Shown here one piece after another: positions 36,716-46,010 of a stretch of DNA of 64,000 nucleotides. A program made the position numbers and the translations under genes. The notes under the pieces are model-generated. The model made no database searches. It was given only the letters and a program-made list of their open reading frames with translations, and was not told the DNA's origin. Numbering within the stretch: position 1 is the first letter of the stretch; every line of letters starts with the position of its first letter. Source of the DNA: CBDFHB01 sp965250115 (lineage in GTDB: Bacteria > Acidobacteriota > Vicinamibacteria > Marinacidobacterales > SMYC01); contig CBDFNJ010000002.1 in NCBI GenBank assembly GCA_965250115.1, positions 1,550,001 to 1,614,000 on the forward strand. The letters are read 5' to 3'.

Positions 36716-38047
36716 ATGCGCATTTTCATCCTCGGCGCGGGAGAGGTCGGGTTTCACATCGCGACGTCTCTCGTTTCAGAGGGACACGATCTCGTCGTCA
36801 TCGACACCGATCCGGCTCTGACACAGAAAATCCAGACGGAGCTCGACGCAATGGCGGTCAACGGAGACGGCTGTCAGCCCCACCTGTTGAAGGCCTACGG
36901 CGTCGAGAACGCGGATCTTTTCTTCTGCGTGACCGACAGCGACGCGGTCAATCTCCTGGCCGCGCTGACGGCGCGCGATCTCGGCGCCAAGAAGTGTATC
37001 GTCCGTCTCGGCGACCCGACCCACGGCGAGAACCCGCTTCTTCTCGCAGATCCTGGGATTATTCCGCTCCATCCCGAACGTCTGGTTGCGGAGGAGATCC
37101 TCGGACTCACGCGCGTTCCTGGCGTGAGCAAGGCGCACTTCTTCGAGAACCGCAGCCTTCTCCTGTTGCGGACGCGACCTTCACGAAAAGCCGATATCTA
37201 TCGAAAGCCGCTGCGCGAGCTCCATGGATCGAAAGGCTGGATTCTCGTCGGGGTCGAAAGCGGTATGAAGCTCTCGATCCCTCGCGGTGATACCGAGCTC
37301 AAGCCAGGCCAGCGTGTCTATGCGGTGGGGCGTACCGAGACGGCGACCGAATTCTTGAAGGCCATCGGCGTCGAAGCGCCCCCCGTCAAGAAGGTCGTGA
37401 TCGCCGGGGCGGGTCAAGTCGGCGGTTGGCTGGCGAAAAAGCTCGTCGAGGACCACGTCCAGGTCACCGTGCTCCAGCGGGAATCCAAGAAAGCCCTGGC
37501 ACTCGCGACGGAAGTCCCGGGCGCGCTCGTCCTGCAGGGCGATGCGACCGACACGACTCTTCTCAAAGAAGCGGGCGCCGGGGACGCGGATTACTTCATC
37601 GCGGCCACTCAGGACGACGAGACGAACGTGATTAGCTCCTATCTCGCACGGGAGGCCGGCGCGCGTAAAGTCGTCAGCCTCTACCAGCGGCCGGAGTTCG
37701 TCAACGTGCTCCGAGCGGCACGGGTCGACGTCGCCCTCTCGCCACGGCTCATCACCGCAGGCACCATTCTCCGCACGGTGCATCGGCGAGAGATCCTGAG
37801 CCTGGATCTCGTCGCGAGCGGTGACGCGGAAGTTGCCGAGTTCGAGGTCCCCGACGCGTCTCGTGTCCTGAGGCAGCCCTTGCGAAAGATCAAATTTCCG
37901 AAAGACTCCATCGTAGGTGCGGTCATCCGGGGTGAGGAGCGATTCGTGCCCGGCGGTGACTTTACTTTCCAGGTCGGCGACCGCGCGCTCGTCTTCAGCT
38001 TGACGAAAGCCCTGCCCGCGCTCGAGAAGCTCTTCCGCGCCCGATGA
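36716..38047 (+). CDS. trkA: Trk potassium uptake regulatory protein TrkA
   Basis: This 443-residue cytosolic protein has two RCK_N/RCK_C tandems. The first opens with the NAD-binding GAGEVGFHIATSL, the second with IAGAGQVGGWLAKKL at about residue 225; each Rossmann part is followed by a TrkA-C domain (SIPRGDTELKPGQRVYAVG and ...FQVGDRALVFS). It gates the TrkH potassium channel in response to nucleotides. The stop codon overlaps the trkH start by 4 bp (ATGA), so the two are translationally coupled. It follows the IS5 element by 68 bp; the native promoter may have been replaced. Confidence 0.96.
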   Translation: MRIFILGAGEVGFHIATSLVSEGHDLVVIDTDPALTQKIQTELDAMAVNGDGCQPHLLKAYGVENADLFFCVTDSDAVNLLAALTARDLGAKKCIVRLGDPTHGENPLLLADPGIIPLHPERLVAEEILGLTRVPGVSKAHFFENRSLLLLRTRPSRKADIYRKPLRELHGSKGWILVGVESGMKLSIPRGDTELKPGQRVYAVGRTETATEFLKAIGVEAPPVKKVVIAGAGQVGGWLAKKLVEDHVQVTVLQRESKKALALATEVPGALVLQGDATDTTLLKEAGAGDADYFIAATQDDETNVISSYLAREAGARKVVSLYQRPEFVNVLRAARVDVALSPRLITAGTILRTVHRREILSLDLVASGDAEVAEFEVPDASRVLRQPLRKIKFPKDSIVGAVIRGEERFVPGGDFTFQVGDRALVFSLTKALPALEKLFRAR

Positions 38048-39519
38048 AAGCCCTGCGACGGCGCCACGGTGTGAACTACGGCGGCGTTCTCTTCATGTTG
38101 GGCCGTTTGCTGATAGCCCTCGCCTTGGCGCTCGCGATTCCCGGCCTGCTCGCCCACTTCACGGCCAGTCCGGGGAGATCTCCTTTTCTGGTAGCCGCGG
38201 CTCTCGCACTCATCGGCGGAATCGGGCTCGAAAGAGGATTCAATCAGGGGGACGACTTCTCTTTTGGTCGCAGGGAAGCCTTCCTGCTCGTCAGCTCGGC
38301 GTGGCTCGTGTCGACGTTTGCGGGCGCTCTGCCTTTCGTCCTCGAGTTCGGCCCGCTGTTTTTCATCGACGCCCTCTTCGAGTCCGCCTCGGGCTTCACG
38401 ACGACCGGCGCGTCCATCTTTACGGATGTGGAGAGTCTGCCGGACGCCTTCCTGCTTTGGCGGGCACTGACTCAGTGGATCGGTGGCATGGGCATCATCG
38501 TTCTCGGCATTGCCGTTCTACCAAAGCTCGCCGTCGGGGGCATGGAGCTTCTCGGTGCCGAGGCGCCGGGCCCGATTCAGGAAAAGCTCACGCCGAGAAT
38601 CGCGCAAACGGCAAAGGCGCTCTGGGGGATCTACTTCCTGCTCACGCTCGCCGCGGTCGGTATCTTGCTAGCGCTTGGACTCACGCCGTTGGACGCCGTG
38701 GCGCACGCCTTTACGACGATGGCCACGGGTGGTTTCTCGACCAAGAACGCGAGCGTAGCCGCATTCGACAGCGCGGCCGTCGAATGGACCATCCTCGTGT
38801 TCATGATACTCGCGGGTACCAGCTTCGCCCTTCACTATCAATGGATGCGCGGGCGATTCCGGGCGTTGCGCGATGATCCCGAGTTTCGTCTCTTCTGCGG
38901 CATTCTGCTGGCCGCGACGATAGTGCTGACCGTCGACCTTCTCGTGCACCGAGCGACCACGTCGGGCTTCGATGCGATCCGATGGTCCGCGTTCCAGGCA
39001 GTGACGATTGTCACGGGGACGGGTTTTGTGACCGCCGATTACGACGCTTGGCCGAACGTCGCCCGCACCGTCCTCTTCCTGGCTATGTTCGTCGGTGGAT
39101 GCGCGGGCTCGACGAGTGGGTCGGTTAAAGTCGTGCGCCTCCTGCTCGTCTTCAAGAAGATCGGTACCGACCTCAAGCGCGTCCTGCAACCCCGGGCGGT
39201 TCTGCCGGTGCGTCTCGGCACGAAAGCGATCCCGGAGGAAGTCGTTTCGGCGGTGACAACGTTCTTCGTGCTCTTTCTCTTGCTTTTCCTCGTGGGAGGC
39301 CTCGTGCTGACCATCATGGGTGTCGACCCCGTGACGGCCTTCTCCGCCTCGGCTGCCTGTCTGGGCAACATCGGTCCGGGGTTCGGCGGTGTGGGGCCCA
39401 CGATGAACTACGCGGGCTTGCCCGCATTGGGCAAAGTGCTGCTGGCGCTGCTCATGGTGATCGGGCGTCTCGAGCTCTACACCGTGATCGTGATGCTGTT
39501 CTTCCGACGACTCGTCTAG
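38044..39519 (+). CDS. trkH: Trk potassium transporter membrane subunit TrkH
   Basis: The 491-residue polytopic membrane protein contains the selectivity-filter loops of the SKT superfamily: ESASGFTTTGASI, TTMATGGFSTKNAS, AVTIVTGTGFVTADYD and CLGNIGPGFGGVGP. The region ALTQWIGGMGIIVLGIAVLP is the classical TrkH signature. It forms the potassium-conducting pore and works with TrkA, encoded directly upstream with a 4-bp overlap. It ends in TAG, showing that TAG is a true stop here. Confidence 0.96.
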   Translation: MKALRRRHGVNYGGVLFMLGRLLIALALALAIPGLLAHFTASPGRSPFLVAAALALIGGIGLERGFNQGDDFSFGRREAFLLVSSAWLVSTFAGALPFVLEFGPLFFIDALFESASGFTTTGASIFTDVESLPDAFLLWRALTQWIGGMGIIVLGIAVLPKLAVGGMELLGAEAPGPIQEKLTPRIAQTAKALWGIYFLLTLAAVGILLALGLTPLDAVAHAFTTMATGGFSTKNASVAAFDSAAVEWTILVFMILAGTSFALHYQWMRGRFRALRDDPEFRLFCGILLAATIVLTVDLLVHRATTSGFDAIRWSAFQAVTIVTGTGFVTADYDAWPNVARTVLFLAMFVGGCAGSTSGSVKVVRLLLVFKKIGTDLKRVLQPRAVLPVRLGTKAIPEEVVSAVTTFFVLFLLLFLVGGLVLTIMGVDPVTAFSASAACLGNIGPGFGGVGPTMNYAGLPALGKVLLALLMVIGRLELYTVIVMLFFRRLV

Positions 39520-39588
39520 TGTCCCGTCCCGACAAATGAGTCAGCGCCACCCTTGTCCTCTCGCCGGTCCTGGACTTAGAGTGTCGCG

Positions 39589-40992
39589 ATGAGCTGGCGG
39601 CAGTACCTCGACGCCGACACCCAGCGTCCCCCACTCAGTTTCTGGGCCAATCTCACCCGAAGTTTTTTTCCACCGAAAGAAGACCCGGAGCTTCAGGCCG
39701 AGTTTGCCGGTCTTGCGGAGTCGGCGTTTCGGGTGGCCGGGCTCGTGCTGGTCGGAGCAGTGGCTTGGGTGTTTCTACTAGAAGAAGTCACCAGAATTCC
39801 CACGGCAGGAAGACCATGGGGTCACGTTGCTATGGGCGTAACCGGCGTTCTCGCTTACGCGATGTCGTACTCAAAAACAGCGTGGCAACATGCCCGCCCG
39901 GTGGCCGTCGCTTTGGGCCTACAGTTGGTATTGATATGCATCGTATCGGTCTTGTACCATCTTCCCGTTCACCCAGAAGAAGACCATCACCTCCCCGGGA
40001 CGCTCAGCCTCGTGATGCTCGCGGTCGTTGCCATCTTTCCCCTCCGGCCAACGCATACTTTGGTCTTCGCCGGGACTACGACCATGCTGCACGTTGCGCT
40101 GGCCAACTGGGGACCGACTTTGCTCGGCACCACGGCAAAGCCCGAAGCGGGTCATGCCATGACCACCGGGCTTGGCGCGCTCGGTGTCAGCTCGCTGATG
40201 TATGCGCAACGGCGGCGAGCCTTCCGGGCCAACCAAGTCGTGCAACGAGCGCTTTCGAGCCTTCAAGATGCGCAATCACGTCTACTCGTCTCGCGAGTGG
40301 CCGCATCTCAGGGACGTCTGGCCGCTGCCCTCGCTCATGAGCTCAATACGCCGCTCGGCGTCGTGCACAGCACCTTGTCATCTTTGGAGAAGTACTTCGC
40401 GCGCGACGACGCGCGCAGGGAAGATCTCACCGCGACCATGCGCGGATTGGTCACCGGTGCGAACGAAGCAGGCCAGAGACTCGGCCAAGTTGTCGAGCGC
40501 ATGAAGCGCTTCACTCATTTGGACCGCGCGGAGACAGCTCAGTGTAATATCAATACTCTGATCGTCGACACCATAGGCGTCCTCCGCTCAGAGCTGAAGG
40601 AGCGGGGCACGGAGCCAATCCTGGAACTCGCCACGCTGCCGCCTCTCCGGTGCCACGCTCAGGCTTTGTCTGCTGTGCTGATCACTCTGATCCGTAACGC
40701 GTCAGAAGCGGTCGACGGAAGGGGTCATGTTTGGATCAAGTCTCGACTGGATGAAAAGGAGGTTGCGATCCAGGTCGAGATCCGTGACGACGGACGCGGC
40801 ATCCCCGCGGACAGGCTGGCCGATCTGTTCGAGCCCACGTTTACAGTGCAAGGCGGGCGTGTGGTGACCTCGAACTGGGGCCTGTCCAGCTCACGTCGGA
40901 TCATCGCCGAACATCACGGACACTTGGAGCTCGAAAGTACCGAGGGACAGGGCACGCTCGCTCGGATTCGCCTGCCGGTCAGCGGCAGGTAG
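39589..40992 (+). CDS. Membrane-bound sensor histidine kinase (orphan)
   Basis: The 467-residue protein has five to six membrane helices in residues 45-205 (VAGLVLVGAVAWVFLL, PVAVALGLQLVLICIVSVLYH, LSLVMLAVVAIFPL). A short coiled linker leads to the HisKA domain with the phospho-acceptor in AALAHELNTPLG (His250), then the N box ITLIRNASEAVD, G1 DDGRGIP and G2 NWGLSSSRRII. The last deviates from the usual GTGLGLS, with Asn-Trp-Gly-Leu. There is no periplasmic sensor domain; the signal is probably sensed in the membrane, perhaps the electron-transport state as in RegB/PrrB-like kinases (inference). No response regulator is encoded nearby. Confidence 0.9.
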   Translation: MSWRQYLDADTQRPPLSFWANLTRSFFPPKEDPELQAEFAGLAESAFRVAGLVLVGAVAWVFLLEEVTRIPTAGRPWGHVAMGVTGVLAYAMSYSKTAWQHARPVAVALGLQLVLICIVSVLYHLPVHPEEDHHLPGTLSLVMLAVVAIFPLRPTHTLVFAGTTTMLHVALANWGPTLLGTTAKPEAGHAMTTGLGALGVSSLMYAQRRRAFRANQVVQRALSSLQDAQSRLLVSRVAASQGRLAAALAHELNTPLGVVHSTLSSLEKYFARDDARREDLTATMRGLVTGANEAGQRLGQVVERMKRFTHLDRAETAQCNINTLIVDTIGVLRSELKERGTEPILELATLPPLRCHAQALSAVLITLIRNASEAVDGRGHVWIKSRLDEKEVAIQVEIRDDGRGIPADRLADLFEPTFTVQGGRVVTSNWGLSSSRRIIAEHHGHLELESTEGQGTLARIRLPVSGR

Positions 40993-41063
40993 TCCTCGTC
41001 CGTTACGCCGAGGGAACCGACGCTCGGATTTGGGTCCGCTTGGCTTCGACGCGTTCGGCCCAT

Positions 41064-42377
41064 TCAGGATGGGCCGCCGCGAGTGGCGCGACCCGTTCGA
41101 GCATCGAGGCCGCGCGCCTCGTCTGCCCTTCTCCTGAGAAGAAATCGACCAGTGTCAGGCCGGCACGCAGCCGGACGAGAGGCTCGGGGGCCGTCTCTAC
41201 GAGCTCTTCGTAGATGGGAACGGCTAGCCCGGCGTCTCCAGTCTCCATGAGGGCTGAGGCGGCGGAGGAGAGCTCTCGGGGCGTCAGCAACACGTCGTTC
41301 GTCGGTCGCGACGAGCTCGTGGTAGGTCTCGGCGACGAGGGACGCTTCGCGTCTTCGAGCGTGGAGTGCCATCTCCTGCCGGAGCCATCGGGCAGCCTCC
41401 GTCGGCTGGTCGAGAGACTGGTAGCACTGGGCCAGGAGACGGAACAGGTCGGGATCGTCCCGATCCTCGGTCGCTGCGATTTTGAGCTCGCCTATGGCCC
41501 TCTGGTAGTCACCCTGTTCGACGTGCTCCACGGCAGACGAGAACCTCGGATGCTTGTTGAGCAGGTCTGTCTTTTGATCGATGGCGGGGGCGATGTAGTG
41601 CTCTTCGATGCGGGTCAGCTTCAGAAAGCCGGCCACGACGGCTCCGAAACCGAAGCCACCGATGTGCGCCCAGAAGGCGACCGACGAAGATCCTGCGAAG
41701 ACGAAGGCGTAGAAGAGCTCCCTCGTGAACCAGAGCATGAGCATGATCCACGCGGGGGCGAAGAAGGTGCCGACGAGCGCGAACAGGAACCAGTAGAAGA
41801 ATCGAATCCGAGTATCGTGGCAGCGGACGAGGAAAACACCCATGAGCGCCGCGACCGCGCCCGATGCGCCGATGAGGTGAGCCAGGCTCTCCGGCTGAAA
41901 TGCTCCGTGCGCGGGCGCCGCACCCACCCCGCCGGTGACATAGACCGCTGCGTAGAGGGGCCGGCCCCAGACGTCCTCGATGCTGCAGCCACAGAGCCAC
42001 AGCAAGTACATGTTCCCCAGGAGGTGCATGAAGCCCGCGTGCAGAAAGAGGGAGCCTATGAGCCCCGCCGCCTTAGGCTGAGCCGGGACGTATCCGAAGC
42101 GGCTGAAGATGTGGTCGAGGTGGGTTTGCTCCCAACGGGCTGCGAGCTCGTCGAACTGGGGCTTTCCCGCACAGCGCAGACAGTCCTCCTCGAGGACCCC
42201 TGGATACGCCATGGCGTGCTCCTCAAGCTCGAGGTAAACCGCGTCAGTGCGCTCATAGTCGCGTTGGGCCAGGGGCGACGTGACGAGGAAGATCACGACG
42301 TTGAGGGCGACGATCGCGATCGTCACCCATGGCAGACGCTGGAGCGTCATCCGCTCGTGGTTCAGGGGAACAATCAT
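41064..42377 (-). CDS. Rhomboid-family intramembrane serine protease with TPR tail (frameshifted C-terminus)
   Basis: ATG at 42377 (MIVPLNHERMTLQRL) is chosen; upstream frame to 42590 has no support. The membrane core contains SLFLHAGFMHLLGNMYLLWL, the catalytic Ser in HLIGASGAVAALMG and the His in FWAHIGGFGFG, so the protease should be active. A TPR-like tail follows (EQGDYQRAIGELKIAATEDR). Near 41295 one extra base shifts the frame: after ELVATDERR this ORF runs into Arg-rich nonsense until 41064, while the correct frame (VLLTPRELSSAASALMETGD...) continues to 41003. The lesion affects only the tail. It lies convergent to the kinase gene. Confidence 0.85.
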   Translation of the reverse strand: MIVPLNHERMTLQRLPWVTIAIVALNVVIFLVTSPLAQRDYERTDAVYLELEEHAMAYPGVLEEDCLRCAGKPQFDELAARWEQTHLDHIFSRFGYVPAQPKAAGLIGSLFLHAGFMHLLGNMYLLWLCGCSIEDVWGRPLYAAVYVTGGVGAAPAHGAFQPESLAHLIGASGAVAALMGVFLVRCHDTRIRFFYWFLFALVGTFFAPAWIMLMLWFTRELFYAFVFAGSSSVAFWAHIGGFGFGAVVAGFLKLTRIEEHYIAPAIDQKTDLLNKHPRFSSAVEHVEQGDYQRAIGELKIAATEDRDDPDLFRLLAQCYQSLDQPTEAARWLRQEMALHARRREASLVAETYHELVATDERRVADAPRALLRRLSPHGDWRRRASRSHLRRARRDGPRASRPAACRPDTGRFLLRRRADEARGLDARTGRATRGGPS

Positions 42378-42570
42378 GGCGACCGTCGACGTGCAAAAGG
42401 GGAAGCTTTCTCCCAGTATACCGACTGAATCAAAAAAAGCACTGCCGCAAAAAACAAAAAGGGCCCCTCCGCCAAGGTGCTCGGGAACCGGTCTTCGAGG
42501 CAAAGCTGGTCGTTCCGTGCCTCCTGTCATACAATTCGCGTTCGAACGCACCAACGGAGGCAGGCACGCT

Positions 42571-44529
42571 ATGACGGACCAAGATTCCAACGGCGAAATC
42601 GATGCTTTACTCGACGAAGGACGGCAGTTCCCGCCGCCCGCTGCCTTTCGCGAGAAGGCTCACGTTGGCAACGAGACCCTGTATAAAGAGGCGGACAAGG
42701 ACTACGAGGCCTTCTGGGCCCGGATGGCGTCCGAGCTCGACTGGATCGAGCCGTGGAAGAAAGTGCTCTCGTGGGAGCCTCCCCACGCGCAGTGGTTCGT
42801 CGGTGGCAAGCTGAACGTCAGCGTCAACTGCCTCGACCGGCACATCCAAACCGAGCGTCGCAACAAAGCGGCTTTCATCTGGGAGGGGGAGCCGGGCGAC
42901 CGGCGCACGCTCACCTATTGGGATCTCTATCGCGAAGTCAATCTATTCGCCAACGCGCTGAAGGAGCTGGGCGTGAAGAAAGGCGACCGCGTCGCGATCT
43001 ACCTGCCGATGATTCCGGAGCTCCCGATCTCCATGCTCGCTTGTACTCGCATTGGCGCGATCCACAGCGTCGTCTTCGGTGGCTTCAGTGCGGAGTCGCT
43101 CCGCGATCGTATCAACGACGCCGAGGCGAAGCTCGTCATCACCGCCGACGGCGGCTACCGGCGCGGCAAGGTCATTCCGCTGAAGACCTTCGTCGACGAT
43201 GCTGTCGAGGGGGCTGAAAGCGTCGAGAACGTCGTCGTGGTGAATCGTGCCGACCATCAGATCCACTTCAAGCAAGGCCGCGATCACTGGTGGCACGTTC
43301 TCGTCGCTGACGCCGACGCCTATTGCGAGCCCGAGCCGATGGATGCGGAGGACATGCTCTACATCCTCTATACGTCGGGCACGACCGGCAAGCCGAAGGG
43401 CATCGTCCACACGACGGGCGGCTACCTGACGCAAGTCACGGCGACTGCCAAGTACGTCTTCGATCTCAAAGAGGACGATGTTTGGTGGGCCGCGGCGGAC
43501 ATCGGATGGGTGACCGGTCACAGCTACATCGTCTACGGTCCTCTCGGGCTCGGTGTTACCGGCGTCATCTACGAAGGCTCACCCGACTGGCCCGAAAAGG
43601 ACCGCTTCTGGGCGATCGTCGAGAAGTACGGTGTGACCTGCTTCTATACGGCTCCCACAGCCATCCGCGCCTTCATGAAGTGGGGCGTCGACTGGCCCAA
43701 GAAGCGTGATCTGTCTTCGCTGCGATTGCTCGGGACCGTGGGCGAGCCCATCAACCCCGAAGCCTGGATGTGGTATCACGAGCACATCGGCGGGAGCCGT
43801 TGTCCCGTTGTCGATACGTGGTGGCAGACGGAGACCGGTGCCATCATGTGCACCCCGCTCCCCGGCGTCACCACTTTGAAGCCAGGCTCGGCGACGAAAG
43901 CGTTTCCCGGAATCGAAATGGATGTCCTGACGGGCTCGGGAAGCTCGGTGCCCGTCGGCGGTGGCTTGCTAGCGATCAAGCGGCCTTGGCCTTCGATGCT
44001 TCGAGGCATCTACGGAGATCCCGATCGCTACGTGAGCACCTATTGGAGCAAGTGGTCGAAGGACGTCTACTTTCCCGGGGACGGCGCCAAGCGCGATGCG
44101 GACGGCTACTTCTGGCTTCTCGGCCGGGTGGATGACGTTCTGAACGTCTCCGGCCACCGCATCGGAACTATGGAGGTCGAGAGCGCGCTCGTCGACAATC
44201 CGAAGGTCGCCGAGGCGGCGGTCGTCGGCAGGGCTCACGACATCAAAGGGCAGGCGATCGCCGCTTTCGTGACACTCAAGGAGGGCGTGACGACGACGCC
44301 TTCTCTTCTCGATGATCTGAAGGTGCACGTCGTGACGAAGATCGGCGCTATCGCTCGGCCGGATGACATCATCATCACGTCGGACCTTCCCAAGACGCGC
44401 TCTGGCAAGATCATGAGACGTTTGCTGCGGGACATCGCTGAAGGCAAAACGCTCGGGGATACGACCACGCTCGCCGATCCGGCGGTGATCGAGAAGCTCA
44501 AGGAAAAATACGCACGCGAAGCGGAGTGA
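42571..44529 (+). CDS. acs: Acetyl-CoA synthetase
   Basis: The 652-residue enzyme starts at ATG 42571 with ACGGAGG 11 bp upstream; longer starts back to 42280 lack support. It has the ANL-superfamily motifs YILYTSGTTGKPKGIVHT (P-loop-like), TWWQTETGAIM, GYFWLLGRVDDVLNVSGHRI and the C-terminal KTRSGKIMRRLLRD, whose Lys is the target of regulatory acetylation. WWAAADIGWVTGHSYIVYGPL is diagnostic for Acs. It activates acetate to acetyl-CoA via acetyl-AMP. Two bases separate its stop from the pepA start, so it is co-transcribed with pepA. Acetate could come from the alcohol oxidation by the PQQ enzyme in this window (inference). Confidence 0.97.
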   Translation: MTDQDSNGEIDALLDEGRQFPPPAAFREKAHVGNETLYKEADKDYEAFWARMASELDWIEPWKKVLSWEPPHAQWFVGGKLNVSVNCLDRHIQTERRNKAAFIWEGEPGDRRTLTYWDLYREVNLFANALKELGVKKGDRVAIYLPMIPELPISMLACTRIGAIHSVVFGGFSAESLRDRINDAEAKLVITADGGYRRGKVIPLKTFVDDAVEGAESVENVVVVNRADHQIHFKQGRDHWWHVLVADADAYCEPEPMDAEDMLYILYTSGTTGKPKGIVHTTGGYLTQVTATAKYVFDLKEDDVWWAAADIGWVTGHSYIVYGPLGLGVTGVIYEGSPDWPEKDRFWAIVEKYGVTCFYTAPTAIRAFMKWGVDWPKKRDLSSLRLLGTVGEPINPEAWMWYHEHIGGSRCPVVDTWWQTETGAIMCTPLPGVTTLKPGSATKAFPGIEMDVLTGSGSSVPVGGGLLAIKRPWPSMLRGIYGDPDRYVSTYWSKWSKDVYFPGDGAKRDADGYFWLLGRVDDVLNVSGHRIGTMEVESALVDNPKVAEAAVVGRAHDIKGQAIAAFVTLKEGVTTTPSLLDDLKVHVVTKIGAIARPDDIIITSDLPKTRSGKIMRRLLRDIAEGKTLGDTTTLADPAVIEKLKEKYAREAE

Positions 44530-44531
44530 CA

Positions 44532-46010
44532 ATGAAGATATCTCTCAGTACGGAGCCACTGTCGAAGCTGAAGGCCGACCTCGTGGTCGCCGTCGTTAAC
44601 AAGGGCTCGGAGTTGTTCTCGGCCGACGACTCCAAATTGGGTAGAGCTTTGAGTCGGGCCGAAGATGGCTTTCGAAAGGAACGGTTCAGTCGCGAGTACC
44701 TACAGACCTTCGAGGCGGGAAGTGGCGTCGCGGCCCTGGTCGTTTTCTCCTCCGCGCTGTCGAAAACCTACGACCTTCGCGAGAACGTGAAGATCTTCGC
44801 GTCGCGGGCCTTAGGCTACGCTTCGGACTACGGCTACTCCCGGATCGTCTTCCTGCTCCAGGGTGAGAAGGGCGTGGAGCATGTCGAAGACGTCGTCGAG
44901 GGATTCGTGCTCGGTGGCTATCGCTTCGACAAGTACAAGAATCACAAGGACAAGAGGAGCGGCTCCGCCTCGGTGGTCATCACCTGTCGCGCCCGCAACC
45001 GCGGCGCGGCGGAGCGAGCTCTGATTCACGCCAGAGTCGTCAGCGAGGAGGTCAACCGCGCCAGAGATCTCGTCAACGAGCCGGGGGACAAGGTGGTTCC
45101 CAAGACCCTCGCTCAGCTCGCGAAGAAGATCGCCGCCAGCGGGAAGCTCGGCTCGACGATCATCACCGGTGCCCAGCTCGAGAAGCAGGGCTACCGAGGG
45201 CTTCCCGCCGTGGGAAAGGGGAGCATCTATCCTCCCTATCTCGTCGTTCTGCGATACCGGCCCCGGCGCAAGTCGAAGCAGCACTTGGCTCTCGTCGGCA
45301 AGGGCATCACCTTCGATACGGGCGGCATCTCGATCAAGCCTTCCGAGGGTATGTGGCAGATGAAGGGCGATATGGCGGGTGCTGCCGCCGTTCTCGGTGC
45401 GATGGCTGCCGTCGCGAAGATCAAGCCCAAGATCGCCGTCACGGGTATCGTCGCGACCGCCGAGAATTATCCCGGTCCGGAAGCGCAGCGACCGGGCGAC
45501 ATCTTCATCGCTAAGAACGGAAAGTCGATCATGGTCGACAACACCGACGCGGAAGGTCGTCTGGTCCTGACGGACGCGCTCGCCCGCGCCGGCGAGGAGC
45601 AAGCAACACACATCGTCGACGCGGCGACATTGACGGGAGCCTGTGTCCGTGCTCTCGGCACCTCTGTCGCGGGCGTCATGGGAAACGACGTGCCGCTCGT
45701 TCGCGCAGTGATAGCGGCCGGCGCTCGTCACGGTGAGGCTTATTGGGAGCTGCCTCTCGTCGAGGAATACAAGGAGCTTCTGAAGACGCCCTATGCAGAC
45801 CTCAATAACGTAGGTGGAAAGTACGCGGGCGCTATCACCGCAGGTCTGTTCCTTCAGGAGTTCGTGCCCGAAAGCGCCGCCTGGGCCCACCTCGACATCG
45901 CCGGTCCCTTCATCCTCGAGAAGAAGTGGAAGTACTATCCCGAGGGCGCGACGGGCTTCGGCGTCAAAACCATGGTGGAGCTCGCGGAAAACCTTGAAGA
46001 CTATCTTTAA
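44532..46010 (+). CDS. pepA: Leucyl aminopeptidase (M17)
   Basis: The 492-residue enzyme has the M17 N-terminal domain and a C-terminal catalytic domain with LVGKGITFDTGGISIKPSEG (Lys, Asp ligands), MKGDMAGAAAVLGAM, the signature NTDAEGRLVLTDALA and ALGTSVAGVMGN. It removes N-terminal residues from peptides using two metal ions. ATG at 44532 is preferred to the GTG at 44526 that overlaps the acs stop. Its stop overlaps that of the DUF3810 gene on the other strand within the sequence TTAA. Confidence 0.95.
   Translation: MKISLSTEPLSKLKADLVVAVVNKGSELFSADDSKLGRALSRAEDGFRKERFSREYLQTFEAGSGVAALVVFSSALSKTYDLRENVKIFASRALGYASDYGYSRIVFLLQGEKGVEHVEDVVEGFVLGGYRFDKYKNHKDKRSGSASVVITCRARNRGAAERALIHARVVSEEVNRARDLVNEPGDKVVPKTLAQLAKKIAASGKLGSTIITGAQLEKQGYRGLPAVGKGSIYPPYLVVLRYRPRRKSKQHLALVGKGITFDTGGISIKPSEGMWQMKGDMAGAAAVLGAMAAVAKIKPKIAVTGIVATAENYPGPEAQRPGDIFIAKNGKSIMVDNTDAEGRLVLTDALARAGEEQATHIVDAATLTGACVRALGTSVAGVMGNDVPLVRAVIAAGARHGEAYWELPLVEEYKELLKTPYADLNNVGGKYAGAITAGLFLQEFVPESAAWAHLDIAGPFILEKKWKYYPEGATGFGVKTMVELAENLEDYL

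Noticed and set aside
44811..45890. 359-codon open frame on the minus strand
   Set aside because: Antisense shadow of pepA, whose M17 signatures are clear on the plus strand.
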